NCBI GenBank assembly: GCA_945869265.1
Contig: CAMBOI010000013.1
Coordinates: 1 to 64,000, forward strand
DNA: 64,000 nucleotides
Origin: an uncultured Prevotella sp.
GTDB taxonomy: Bacteria; Bacteroidota; Bacteroidia; Bacteroidales; Bacteroidaceae
Direction of reading: 5' to 3'
Below are positions 44,479-52,121 of the stretch, piece by piece. The translations under genes were made by a program, and so were the position numbers. Each line of letters opens with the position of its first letter. Positions within the stretch are counted from its first letter, which is position 1. The notes below the pieces were generated by a model. It had not been told where the DNA came from, searched no databases, and worked only from the letters and a program-made list of their open reading frames with translations.

Positions 44479-44985
44479 TTATATGTGAAGGATGCGCACC
44501 TCGGCATTGTCCATCTTGGGTATTTCATTCATTGGCTTGTCATAAAACACGGACTGAATGGCCTTGTTGATGATGCCGTGGCCTACAGCCAAAACCTTCT
44601 GATCAGGAAAAGTCGTGCGAACGAAGTCAAGAAATTCGGAAGCACGGCTTTTCAACATTTCAAGCGATTCGATGTCATCTGGCCATGGTTCGTCCTTTAG
44701 GTCGGGAATGTATCTGCCAGTGAAACCGCCCCAATCCCTTTCTCTCAGTAATGGGGTAGTGACAACGGTGAGAAAATGAGGTTCGGCAATAATAGAGGCA
44801 GTGTCATAAGACCTTTTTAAATCGCTCGAAATAATGGCGTCAAAATGTTCTTCAGTGAGATTCTTTGACACCATGCGAGCCTGGTTAATGCCTTTTTCGT
44901 TGAGCTCTCCTTGAGTCTGACCTTGCATTATCTTATTGGAGTTATCCACCGTTTCTCCATGCCTAATTAAATATAAAATCGTCAT
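44479..44985 (-). CDS. Histidine phosphatase family (phosphoglycerate-mutase-like) protein
   Basis: A 168-residue cytosolic phosphatase. Catalytic LIRHGETVDN near residues 6-15 has the phospho-His. RERDWGGFTG holds the second Glu and Arg region, and VGHGIINKA the second His. I use ATG 44985 (MTILYLIRHGE), because the longer frame upstream crosses the promoter. Substrate unknown: cobalamin precursors, sugar phosphates and others occur in the family. Convergent with the Arg-rich protein gene (8-nt gap). Confidence 0.9.
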   Translation of the reverse strand: MTILYLIRHGETVDNSNKIMQGQTQGELNEKGINQARMVSKNLTEEHFDAIISSDLKRSYDTASIIAEPHFLTVVTTPLLRERDWGGFTGRYIPDLKDEPWPDDIESLEMLKSRASEFLDFVRTTFPDQKVLAVGHGIINKAIQSVFYDKPMNEIPKMDNAEVRILHI

Positions 44986-45004
44986 AATTTTGTTTTTTTT
45001 GCCA

Positions 45005-45012
45005 CAAAAGTA
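45005..45012 (-). promoter_or_regulatory. -7 box of the histidine phosphatase gene
   Basis: TACTTTTG on the minus strand. A TTG about 20 nt upstream lies inside the spacer of the divergent promoter at 45023-45052, so the two promoters overlap. Confidence 0.6.
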
Positions 45013-45022
45013 CAAAAAAAAA

Positions 45023-45052
45023 TTGCAATACCAATATTTTTTATTACTTTTG
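45023..45052 (+). promoter_or_regulatory. Promoter of the DUF308-udk operon
   Basis: TTG at 45023-45025, a 19-nt spacer, then TACTTTTG at 45045-45052, 24 nt before ATG 45077. Confidence 0.7.
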
Positions 45053-45076
45053 CAGAAAAAAATAAGCAATAGTGAC

Positions 45077-45688
45077 ATGAAAATAGTACAAAGTTCATTT
45101 TTTAGAGCTATTTGCTCTATCATTATCGGAGTGCTCTTGTTGCGCTATCCCGACCATACCGTTACGTGGATTACTCTCGCTATCGGCATTATGTTTTTGC
45201 TTTCGGGGGTGTTCGCTACAGTGGCATACCTACATGCATGCAAAAATACCTCTGACTATACCATCACTGATATGGAGGGTAGGATTATATCGAAGGGCAA
45301 ACCCACATTCCCGCTTGTTGGGGTGGGCAGTATCATTCTTGGTGTATTGCTCGTGACATCTCCTGCTGTGTTCGTGGAAATCTTGATGTACATCATGGGC
45401 GGAATCCTCATACTTGGCGCGCTCAACCAGTTTATGTCGTTGTATAATGCCCGTAGGTGGGGAAAGATGGCATGGGGATTTTGGGTGTCGCCATCCCTCA
45501 TCCTCCTTGCTGGACTTTATGTCATGTTCCAGCCGATGGAGGCAGCTTCGTTGCCGATGACTATCATCGGATGGTGTTGCCTGCTTTATGGGGCAAGTGA
45601 GGTGGTGAATGCCACAAAGATCAACCTAAAGAAACGAGGTATTGACAAAGCTGATATCATTGAAACAGAAAGCGAAGAAGAAAAATGA
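45077..45688 (+). CDS. DUF308 (HdeD-like) membrane protein
   Basis: A 203-residue polytopic inner-membrane protein with six hydrophobic helices in paired repeats (ICSIIIGVLLLRYPDHTVTW, GVGSIILGVLLVTSPAVFVE, LILLAGLYVMFQP). This is the DUF308/HdeD pattern seen in acid-stress and other membrane proteins; role here unknown. A soluble loop (HACKNTSDYTITDMEGRI) and a charged C-terminal tail (DIIETESEEEK) are present. Start chosen just after the promoter. It overlaps udk by 4 nt. Confidence 0.82.
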   Translation: MKIVQSSFFRAICSIIIGVLLLRYPDHTVTWITLAIGIMFLLSGVFATVAYLHACKNTSDYTITDMEGRIISKGKPTFPLVGVGSIILGVLLVTSPAVFVEILMYIMGGILILGALNQFMSLYNARRWGKMAWGFWVSPSLILLAGLYVMFQPMEAASLPMTIIGWCCLLYGASEVVNATKINLKKRGIDKADIIETESEEEK

Positions 45689-46299
45689 AGATTATTGGTA
45701 TTGCAGGCGGAACTGGCTCGGGAAAAACTACAGTTGTAAAGAGGATTGTGGAGGCCCTGCCACCACATTATGTGGCAGTTGTGCCTCTTGACTCATATTA
45801 CAACGACACCTCCCACATGACAGAGGAGGAGAGAAGGGCGATAAATTTCGACCATCCCGACGCCTTCGATTGGAACCTGCTTGTGCAGCACGTGAAACGG
45901 CTTAGAGACGGAGTGGCAGTGGAACAACCCACATACTCCTATTTGAAATGCAACCGTGAGAAGGCTACAGTGCATGTGGAGCCAAGACCAGTGATTATCA
46001 TTGAAGGTATCATGGCTTTGCTCAACAAGCAACTGAGAGATATGATGGATCTTAAGATATTTGTGGATACCGATAGTGATGAACGTCTGATAAGAAATAT
46101 ACAACGCGACTGTGTGGAGAGGGGAAGAACTGTGGAGATGGTGATAGACCGTTATCAGAAGGTTCTTAAACCGATGCATGAGCAGTTTATCGAACCGACG
46201 AAGAAGTTTGCTGATTTGATTATCCCGCTTGGGGGAGAAAATCGTTCGGGAATACATATCTTAAAGAAGTATATAGAGGGAATTGTATCAATAAGTTGA
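45685..46299 (+). CDS. udk: Uridine kinase
   Basis: A 204-residue cytosolic kinase phosphorylating uridine and cytidine with ATP or GTP in pyrimidine salvage. P-loop GGTGSGKTT lies near residues 8-16. The substrate region is LDSYYNDTSHMTEEERRAIN with NFDHPDAFDWNLL, and DTDSDERLIRNIQRDCVERG is the conserved lid. Length is standard. Translationally coupled to the DUF308 gene (ATGA overlap). Confidence 0.95.
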   Translation: MKIIGIAGGTGSGKTTVVKRIVEALPPHYVAVVPLDSYYNDTSHMTEEERRAINFDHPDAFDWNLLVQHVKRLRDGVAVEQPTYSYLKCNREKATVHVEPRPVIIIEGIMALLNKQLRDMMDLKIFVDTDSDERLIRNIQRDCVERGRTVEMVIDRYQKVLKPMHEQFIEPTKKFADLIIPLGGENRSGIHILKKYIEGIVSIS

Positions 46300-46339
46300 A
46301 TACTGTATATATAATAAGGTGTAAACATACGTAATACAA

Positions 46340-47383
46340 ATGAAAAGCAAAGTTATATTGTTTGTTGTACTGTTGATATTGGCAGGACAGGCTTTGGCAA
46401 ATGGCAAAATGGAGAAATATGCCATAGGATTTTATAATCTGGAAAATCTCTTTGATACTATACATGATGAGGGAAAGATGGATTCTGCATTTTTGCCTAA
46501 AGGAAGTTATAAGTGGGACACAGAAAGATATCAATTGAAGTTGCATAATCTGGCGAAAGTACTCGGACAACTTGGCACCGACAGCATTGCCGATGGTTGC
46601 GCCGTCATTGGGGTGGCAGAAGTTGAGAATTCAAGGGTTCTCGATGATTTGTGCGCCCAACCGCCTTTGAAGAAGAAAAACATGAGATATGAACATATCG
46701 AAGGACCAGATGTCAGAGGAATCGACTGTGCCTTGCTATATGATCCCTCTGTGTTTAATGTGAGAGATACCAAACTCGTGCCTTATGTGCAAGTGCTTGA
46801 GAAGGATAGTAATTATTTCACTCGCGGTTTCTTCATCGTTAGTGGCACTTTGGCTGGAGAACACTTGACGGTGGTGGTGAATCATCTACCAAGCAGATAT
46901 AGCGAGGAGTTTTATCGAAAACTCGGAGCAAAACAGTTACGCGTGGTTGTGGATTCACTGTTAAAGGATGACCCCAAACTCAAACTTATCGTCATGGGTG
47001 ATATGAACGACGACCCGATGGACGAGTCAATGGCTATTGATCTCGGTGCCAAACGCTATCCGTGGGAGGTGAAAAACAGAGAAGACCTATATAATCCCTT
47101 CTGGAATACACTTGTGGAGGGACATGGAACATTGGAGTATATGGGACGTTGGAATCTATTTGACCAGATTATTCTGTCGAAATCTATAGTCGATAATTCA
47201 AAAAGGCCCAAATATAAGTCGCTCACATTATATGGACACAACGTGTTCTGTCGCGACTATATGCTCGAACCCGATGGCCCGTTTAAAGGAACACCGCTTC
47301 GCACCATAATTGGTCCTAAATGGCTAAAGGGATATAGTGACCATCTACCGACTGTGGTGTATTTAATGAAAAATGAAGAATGA
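46340..47383 (+). CDS. Secreted endonuclease/exonuclease/phosphatase family protein
   Basis: A 347-residue protein with signal peptide (LFVVLLILAGQALANG) and an EEP fold. Motifs: FYNLENLFDTIHDEG near the N-terminus, GVAEVENSRVLDDL with a metal-binding Glu, HLPSRYS, MGDMNDDPMD, and C-terminal YSDHLPTVVY with the catalytic His. This class in Bacteroidetes is annotated as endonuclease; a nuclease or phosphodiesterase activity in the periplasm is likely. It starts 40 nt after udk and may belong to the same transcript. Confidence 0.88.
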   Translation: MKSKVILFVVLLILAGQALANGKMEKYAIGFYNLENLFDTIHDEGKMDSAFLPKGSYKWDTERYQLKLHNLAKVLGQLGTDSIADGCAVIGVAEVENSRVLDDLCAQPPLKKKNMRYEHIEGPDVRGIDCALLYDPSVFNVRDTKLVPYVQVLEKDSNYFTRGFFIVSGTLAGEHLTVVVNHLPSRYSEEFYRKLGAKQLRVVVDSLLKDDPKLKLIVMGDMNDDPMDESMAIDLGAKRYPWEVKNREDLYNPFWNTLVEGHGTLEYMGRWNLFDQIILSKSIVDNSKRPKYKSLTLYGHNVFCRDYMLEPDGPFKGTPLRTIIGPKWLKGYSDHLPTVVYLMKNEE

Positions 47384-47433
47384 AAGCTCTGTTATTAACT
47401 AAAAAAAGTTAAATATTAGGGCGAATAGTAATT

Positions 47434-47463
47434 TTCTTAATTCTTAATTCTTAATTCTTAATT
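47434..47463 (+). repeat. TTCTTAA tandem heptamer
   Basis: Four copies of TTCTTAA between the EEP gene and rpmE2. On the other strand it reads AATTAAGA, related to the ATTAGGA arrays. It occupies the -33 region of the rpmE2 promoter. Confidence 0.85.
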
Positions 47464-47471
47464 ATTCTTCG

Positions 47472-47479
47472 TACCTTTG
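47472..47479 (+). promoter_or_regulatory. -7 box of rpmE2
   Basis: TACCTTTG. The -33 position falls in the TTCTTAA array and lacks TTTG. The leader to 47532 is about 50 nt. Confidence 0.6.
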
Positions 47480-47531
47480 CACCCCAAAAGTAAGAATATA
47501 TTAAATTGTAATTATAATAATAGAATTAAAA

Positions 47532-47786
47532 ATGAAAAAAGGTATTCATCCAGAGAACTATCGCCCCGTCGTATTTAAGGATATGTCCAACGGCGATATG
47601 TTCCTTACACGTTCCACTGCCAAGACAAACGATACAGTGGAATTTGAAGGCGAAACTTACCCAGTCGTAAAAGTCGAAATCTCAAGCACCTCACACCCGT
47701 TCTATACAGGTAAGAGCAAGCTTGTTGATACAGCTGGACGTGTTGACAAGTTCTTCAGCCGCTACGGTAAGGCAGCCAAAAAATAA
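47532..47786 (+). CDS. rpmE2: 50S ribosomal protein L31 type B
   Basis: An 84-residue ribosomal protein. [19 protein letters not shown] and [20 protein letters not shown], with VDKFFSRYG, identify type B L31. The CxxC zinc-binding cysteines of type A are absent, so it is the zinc-independent form. In some bacteria this form is induced on zinc limitation, but in Bacteroidetes it is commonly the only form. Own promoter and terminator. Confidence 0.97.
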   Translation: MKKGIHPENYRPVVFKDMSNGDMFLTRSTAKTNDTVEFEGETYPVVKVEISSTSHPFYTGKSKLVDTAGRVDKFFSRYGKAAKK

Positions 47787-47816
47787 GATATTATTCTTAA
47801 AATTGGACTCATTATG

Positions 47817-47860
47817 AGAATGTGTCGGATAGTTGCATATATCCGATACATTCTTTTTTT
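47817..47860 (+). terminator. Terminator of rpmE2
   Basis: AGAATGTGTCGGATA pairs with TATCCGATACATTCT (15 positions, one mismatch) and is followed by eight T. Confidence 0.92.
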
Positions 47861-47900
47861 TATCCATTTTGTTAAAGTATAAAAAATAAACACGTTTTCT

Positions 47901-47931
47901 TTTGTATTTTCCATTATTTGACGTATCTTTG
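47901..47931 (+). promoter_or_regulatory. Promoter of the gpx-trxB operon
   Basis: TTTG at 47901-47904, a 19-nt spacer, then TATCTTTG at 47924-47931, 27 nt before ATG 47958. Confidence 0.85.
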
Positions 47932-47957
47932 CAGTGCATTTATACAAAGAAAAGAAA

Positions 47958-48518
47958 ATGAGGACAATTTTTGATTTTACTGTCAAGGACAGAAAAGGAA
48001 AGAGCATAGCTCTTAAGGAGTATGCACCCGAGGTGCTGCTCATCGTCAACACAGCCATAAAGTGCGGATTCACGCCGCAGTATGAAGAATTGGAGAAACT
48101 CTATGAGAAATATCATAGTCAGGGATTTGAAATCCTTGATTTTCCCTGCAACCAGTTTGGACAGCAGGCTCCTGGCACAGATGAGTCTATTCATCAGTTC
48201 TGCAAGGTGAATTACGGCACAGAGTTTCCACGATTTAAGAAGGTGAAGGTGAATGGCCCTGATGCCGACCCTCTGTTCAAGTATCTTACTGAGCAAAAGG
48301 GATTTCAGGGATGGGACACCAACCATAAGTTGAGCGGAATTCTCGATGAAATGCTAAAGAAGGAAGATCCCGACTATCAGCAGAAGCCTGATGTCAAGTG
48401 GAATTTCACCAAGTTCCTTACTAACAAGCGAGGAATAGTCGTTGACAGATTCGAACCAACTACGAGCATTGATGTCATTGAGGAGCGCATACAACAGTTG
48501 TTGCACGAAGATATTTAA
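47958..48518 (+). CDS. Glutathione peroxidase-family thiol peroxidase
   Basis: A 186-residue cytosolic peroxidase of the GPx family. The catalytic Cys is in NTAIKCGFTPQYEELEKLYE and the resolving-type segment ILDFPCNQFGQQAPG follows, with VKWNFTKFL near the C-terminus. As a Cys-type enzyme it most likely uses thioredoxin, which fits the thioredoxin reductase gene 8 nt downstream. ATG 47958 is used because an upstream GTG at 47934 lies at the transcription start region. Confidence 0.93.
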   Translation: MRTIFDFTVKDRKGKSIALKEYAPEVLLIVNTAIKCGFTPQYEELEKLYEKYHSQGFEILDFPCNQFGQQAPGTDESIHQFCKVNYGTEFPRFKKVKVNGPDADPLFKYLTEQKGFQGWDTNHKLSGILDEMLKKEDPDYQQKPDVKWNFTKFLTNKRGIVVDRFEPTTSIDVIEERIQQLLHEDI

Positions 48519-48526
48519 ATTATTAA

Positions 48527-49477
48527 ATGAATATGGCACAATCTCCAGAACATGTTCGTTGCCTAATAATTGGCAGCGGTCCAGCCGGTTATACGGCTGC
48601 TATTTATGCGTCGAGAGCCAACCTGCAACCTGTTGAATACTGCGGATTGCAGCCAGGTGGTCAGTTAACTCAGACGACAATAGTTGAAAACTTCCCAGGT
48701 TATCCCGAAGGAGTGGACGGCAATCAAATGATGATGGACATTCGAGAGCAGGCAGAGCATTTCGGTGCAGACATTCGAGATGGTATTATCGTGAAGGCCG
48801 ACTTGTCAGAGGCTCCTTATACATTGACAGTAGAGGATGGTCATGTAATCAAGGCTGAAACCGTCATCATTGCCACCGGAGCGTCGGCAAAGTATCTGGG
48901 TCTTGACGACGAACGCAAATATAATGGGTTGGGTGTCTCGGCTTGCGCCACTTGTGACGGTTTTTTCTATCGCAAGAAGACTGTAGCCGTAGTCGGCGGT
49001 GGTGACACGGCCTGCGAGGATGCTCTCTATCTCTCGGGATTAGCAAAGAAGGTGTATCTAATTGTCAGAAAACCTTATCTACGTGCATCTAAGGTGATGC
49101 AGGAGAGAGTGATGGCAAAGGATAATATTGAGATTCTCTTCGAGCATAACACCATCGGGTTGTTTGGTGAGGATGGAGTTGAAGGCGCTCATCTCGTGAA
49201 GCGCAAAGGCGAACCTGATGAGGAAAAGGTGGATATTGCCATCGACGGATTCTTCTTGGCTATAGGCCACAAACCCAATAGTGACGTCTTTAAGGAATGG
49301 CTTGACACCGATGAGATTGGATATCTGAAGAAGATTGACGGTACGCCTCGCACCAAGATTCCTGGAGTGTTTGTTGCTGGTGATGTCGCCGACCCAACTT
49401 ATCGTCAGGCGATAACGGCTGCTGCCTCTGGTTGCCAGGCAGCTATAGAGGCAGAAAGATATTTGCTTAATCAGTAA
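48527..49477 (+). CDS. trxB: Thioredoxin-disulfide reductase
   Basis: A 316-residue FAD flavoenzyme reducing thioredoxin with NADPH. The FAD-binding motif is IIGSGPAGYTAAIYA near residues 13-27, the redox-active disulfide is CATCDG near 144, NADPH binding is VVGGGDTACEDALYLS, and the FAD end motif is GVFVAGDVADPTYRQA. Length is standard. It is in an operon with the GPx-family peroxidase, forming a peroxide-reducing module. ATG 48533 is an alternative start. Confidence 0.96.
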   Translation: MNMAQSPEHVRCLIIGSGPAGYTAAIYASRANLQPVEYCGLQPGGQLTQTTIVENFPGYPEGVDGNQMMMDIREQAEHFGADIRDGIIVKADLSEAPYTLTVEDGHVIKAETVIIATGASAKYLGLDDERKYNGLGVSACATCDGFFYRKKTVAVVGGGDTACEDALYLSGLAKKVYLIVRKPYLRASKVMQERVMAKDNIEILFEHNTIGLFGEDGVEGAHLVKRKGEPDEEKVDIAIDGFFLAIGHKPNSDVFKEWLDTDEIGYLKKIDGTPRTKIPGVFVAGDVADPTYRQAITAAASGCQAAIEAERYLLNQ

Positions 49478-49495
49478 TTTTACATAAATAATTTA

Positions 49496-49525
49496 GGGCA
49501 TCTCCGCCAAGGAGATGCCCTTCTC
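49496..49525. terminator. Terminator after trxB
   Basis: GGGCATCTCC pairs perfectly with GGAGATGCCC (10 bp, loop GCCAA), followed by TTCTC. It lies between converging genes and may serve both. Confidence 0.88.
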
Positions 49526-49553
49526 ATTAATACATTGTTTGATAATAGCTCTG

Positions 49554-50009
49554 TCATACGATGTCGAGCAAGGCTCTGATGTCATTGATGACGTAGTCAG
49601 CTCCGGCCGTGGCACTATTATTATCGCCGCATTTCACTGCACATGTTTTGATGCCGGCCTTCTTGCCTAATTCAATATGCTCAGTATTCTCACCGACTAT
49701 CAGTACTTGTGATGGGTCACTATCGGTATGCTCGAGAACCATCTGTACCATATTATTGTCTTTGCCAGTAGCTTTCGCATTATCAGCTGATACTATCATA
49801 GAGAAATAGTTGGAGAGATTAAGTTCGTCGAGGGTATTCTCCAACAGCTCTTGCTCCTGCTTACTCGTCAAGACAAGTGTAACGCCCATGGCATACATTT
49901 CCTTAAGAGTGTCCTTCACAGTCTTAATTGCAGTGCAGGCCTTATTGAGTGTTCCATCAAAATCTAGAATGACAGTTTTCATATTATCGATATTTATATT
50001 GTTGGACAT
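49554..50009 (-). CDS. HAD-family hydrolase
   Basis: A 151-residue minimal HAD phosphatase. Motif I is ILDFDGTLNKA (about residues 14-24), motif II LVLTSKQE, motif III the Lys in KATGKDNNM, and motif IV VGENTEHIELGKKAG, where the usual GD is GE. The cap is very small (LEEMYAMG-type helices only), like phosphoglycolate-phosphatase relatives. Alternative start ATG 49982 (MKTVILDFDG) is equally plausible. The transcript seems to begin near 50202, giving a leader of about 190 nt. Confidence 0.82.
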   Translation of the reverse strand: MSNNINIDNMKTVILDFDGTLNKACTAIKTVKDTLKEMYAMGVTLVLTSKQEQELLENTLDELNLSNYFSMIVSADNAKATGKDNNMVQMVLEHTDSDPSQVLIVGENTEHIELGKKAGIKTCAVKCGDNNSATAGADYVINDIRALLDIV

Positions 50010-50069
50010 GTTATTTTCTCATTATTTTAGCTTAGGCTTTGAATGGATGGCAATTCGTCTTTTTGTTTC

Positions 50070-50101
50070 AAAAGAACCTCGCTTCTCAGCGAAGTTCTTT
50101 T
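50070..50101. promoter_or_regulatory. Hairpin in the leader of the HAD gene
   Basis: AAAAGAACCTCGCT pairs with AGCGAAGTTCTTTT around TCTC (14 positions, one mismatch). It lies between the -7 box at 50209 and the HAD start at 50009, so it would be transcribed as part of a long leader. It may be a terminator or attenuator. The rest of the gene-free stretch 50010-50390 is AT-rich, with promoters only. Confidence 0.5.
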
Positions 50102-50208
50102 AAACTTTAAAAACTAAATTAATCAACCATAAACCTTAACCATTAATATTCAAATTAATACTCTTATAACGTATAGACTTTCTTTCTTATTTGCGATGCA
50201 AAGATAAT

Positions 50209-50216
50209 CAATCAAT
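50209..50216 (-). promoter_or_regulatory. -7 box upstream of the HAD gene leader
   Basis: TATCTTTG on the minus strand. The -33 region is weak. Confidence 0.5.
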
Positions 50217-50390
50217 TTCTAACAGAGGTTTATTCTAAGTTATTTGAGGTCGATTTTTCGATAGAATCACGCATTTTCAACCAAAAATCACGCAAATTAA
50301 ACAAAAATTGCTCTTTTTGCCGATTTTTTAGTGCAAAAATGATGATTTTTGAATAATTTATTGTATCTTCGCACCCAAAATATAATCATT

Positions 50391-52121
50391 GTGGAGTTAA
50401 TAGACATCATAGAAATCCTTGTATTTGCGCTCATCATAGCAATCCTTGTTGTTATGAGGCTTAATCAGCGTAATGCCGAATTAAGGCAGAAGGCTCAGAT
50501 GAATATGTTGTTTACCAGTTTGACCCACGAACTTCTCACGCCTTTGACGGTTTTATCAGCCTCAATTGAAAATCTTCGTGAGGTAGAACCCAAATACAAA
50601 AGTCAGTATGCCTTGATGGAAATAAATATCCAAAGATCTGTTAGGCTTCTGCAACAGATTCTTGAAACAACAAAGGCAAAGGACGGACGACTGCGATTGC
50701 TGGTATCCCATGGCGATGTTATGGCTTATATACGTAATACCGCACGTACGATAATCCCCCTTATGGCTAAAAACAATCTTGCCTTTAGTATTAAATGCCA
50801 ACCCGAGAGTATGATGGGGTGGATTGACACCGATAAGTTGGACAAGATAATCTTCAACCTTTTGTCGAATGCGGCAAAATACACCACGGGAGAAAATGGC
50901 AGGGTGGAGTTGACTGTAAGGACTAACGACCGATATGATAGGGTAATCATCAGTGTGAAAGACAATGGTTGTGGTATTCCTGAGTCACGAAAAAAGCATT
51001 TGTTTGAACTTTTCTATGACGGGGAATACAGACGTTTCAATACGATGGGCACCGGTATTGGACTTTCGCTAACGCGTGATCTTGTTTATCTCAATAATGG
51101 AGAGATTTCATATGAGAGCGAAGAGGGAAAGGGTACAATATTCACTATAGTTCTACCAATAAACAAAGAATCATTTGATGTCTCGCAAATTGACGAGAAA
51201 AATAAGGTGGATATCAACCGACCTGCATCATTTGTACTTGATGTGGATGCAGATGACCCGATTTTCCAAAAGGATTTTTCTCTAAACGATAAGGGTAGAG
51301 AAAATGAAGACCCCGAATTGACAGAAGCGGAGGATTCATCAGATGATGATGCATATCGTATTCTTATTGTAGAGGATAACGTCGAGTTGCTGCTGATGAT
51401 GAGACATTTGTTGTCGAGGAAATATAATGTAGCTACTGCACGCAATGGCAAAGAAGCTATTGATGAAATACATAAGACGGAACTCGATCTTATCATTTCG
51501 GATGTTATGATGCCAGTGATGGACGGATATCAATTGGTAAAGTATGTAAAGAACAGTAGCGACTACAGACATTTACCAATCATCTTACTCACAGCCAAGA
51601 CTCAGGAATCCGAGCGGGAGGAAGGGCTGGCTATTGGTGCTGATTCATACATGACAAAGCCTTTCAAACTGAAGGATCTTCAACTGCGTATCAATAACTT
51701 GATTGAAAACAGACAACGCATCACTCATGAGTTTAAGCAACAGACAATCGAGGATGTGCGCACCAAGACCACTTCCATGCCCTCGCCCGACAAGGAGTTC
51801 CTCGACAAGGCGATTGCCTGTGTTCAAAAACATATTGATGATTCCGATTATGACCGCGAGGCATTTGCATCGGACATGGGTATGAGTGCGTCTTCTTTAT
51901 ACAATAAACTTCGTGCTGTTACGGGTATGAATGCCACCAGTTTTATACGTGACATGAGAATGAAGGAGGCTTGTCGTCTGGCCAAGTCCACCCCTGGCAT
52001 TCGAGTGAGCGACTTGGCTTACAGCGTGGGATTCAAGGACCCGAAGTATTTTGCCACCATCTTCAAGAAGGAGTTTGGCATGCAGCCTTCTGAATATATC
52101 GAGAACCAAGCAAACCAGTGA
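50391..52121 (+). CDS. Hybrid two-component regulator without sensor domain (HisKA-HATPase-REC-AraC)
   Basis: A 576-residue protein. One N-terminal TM helix (IIEILVFALIIAILVVMRL) is followed by HisKA with phospho-acceptor His (TSLTHELLTPLTVLSA). HATPase comes next (N box NLLSNAAKYT, G1 VKDNGCGIP, G2 MGTGIGLSLT), then a receiver (LIVEDNVELLLMM, phospho-Asp in LIISDVMMPVMDG, Lys in TKPFKL) and an AraC helix-turn-helix (MSASSLYNKLRAVTG, VGFKDPKYFATIFKKEFG). The large periplasmic propeller typical of HTCS proteins is missing. I take GTG 50391 as start because a -7-like TATCTTCG at 50364-50371 lies downstream of the alternative TTG 50349. Its 3' end overlaps the symporter gene by 59 nt. Confidence 0.86.
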   Translation: MELIDIIEILVFALIIAILVVMRLNQRNAELRQKAQMNMLFTSLTHELLTPLTVLSASIENLREVEPKYKSQYALMEINIQRSVRLLQQILETTKAKDGRLRLLVSHGDVMAYIRNTARTIIPLMAKNNLAFSIKCQPESMMGWIDTDKLDKIIFNLLSNAAKYTTGENGRVELTVRTNDRYDRVIISVKDNGCGIPESRKKHLFELFYDGEYRRFNTMGTGIGLSLTRDLVYLNNGEISYESEEGKGTIFTIVLPINKESFDVSQIDEKNKVDINRPASFVLDVDADDPIFQKDFSLNDKGRENEDPELTEAEDSSDDDAYRILIVEDNVELLLMMRHLLSRKYNVATARNGKEAIDEIHKTELDLIISDVMMPVMDGYQLVKYVKNSSDYRHLPIILLTAKTQESEREEGLAIGADSYMTKPFKLKDLQLRINNLIENRQRITHEFKQQTIEDVRTKTTSMPSPDKEFLDKAIACVQKHIDDSDYDREAFASDMGMSASSLYNKLRAVTGMNATSFIRDMRMKEACRLAKSTPGIRVSDLAYSVGFKDPKYFATIFKKEFGMQPSEYIENQANQ

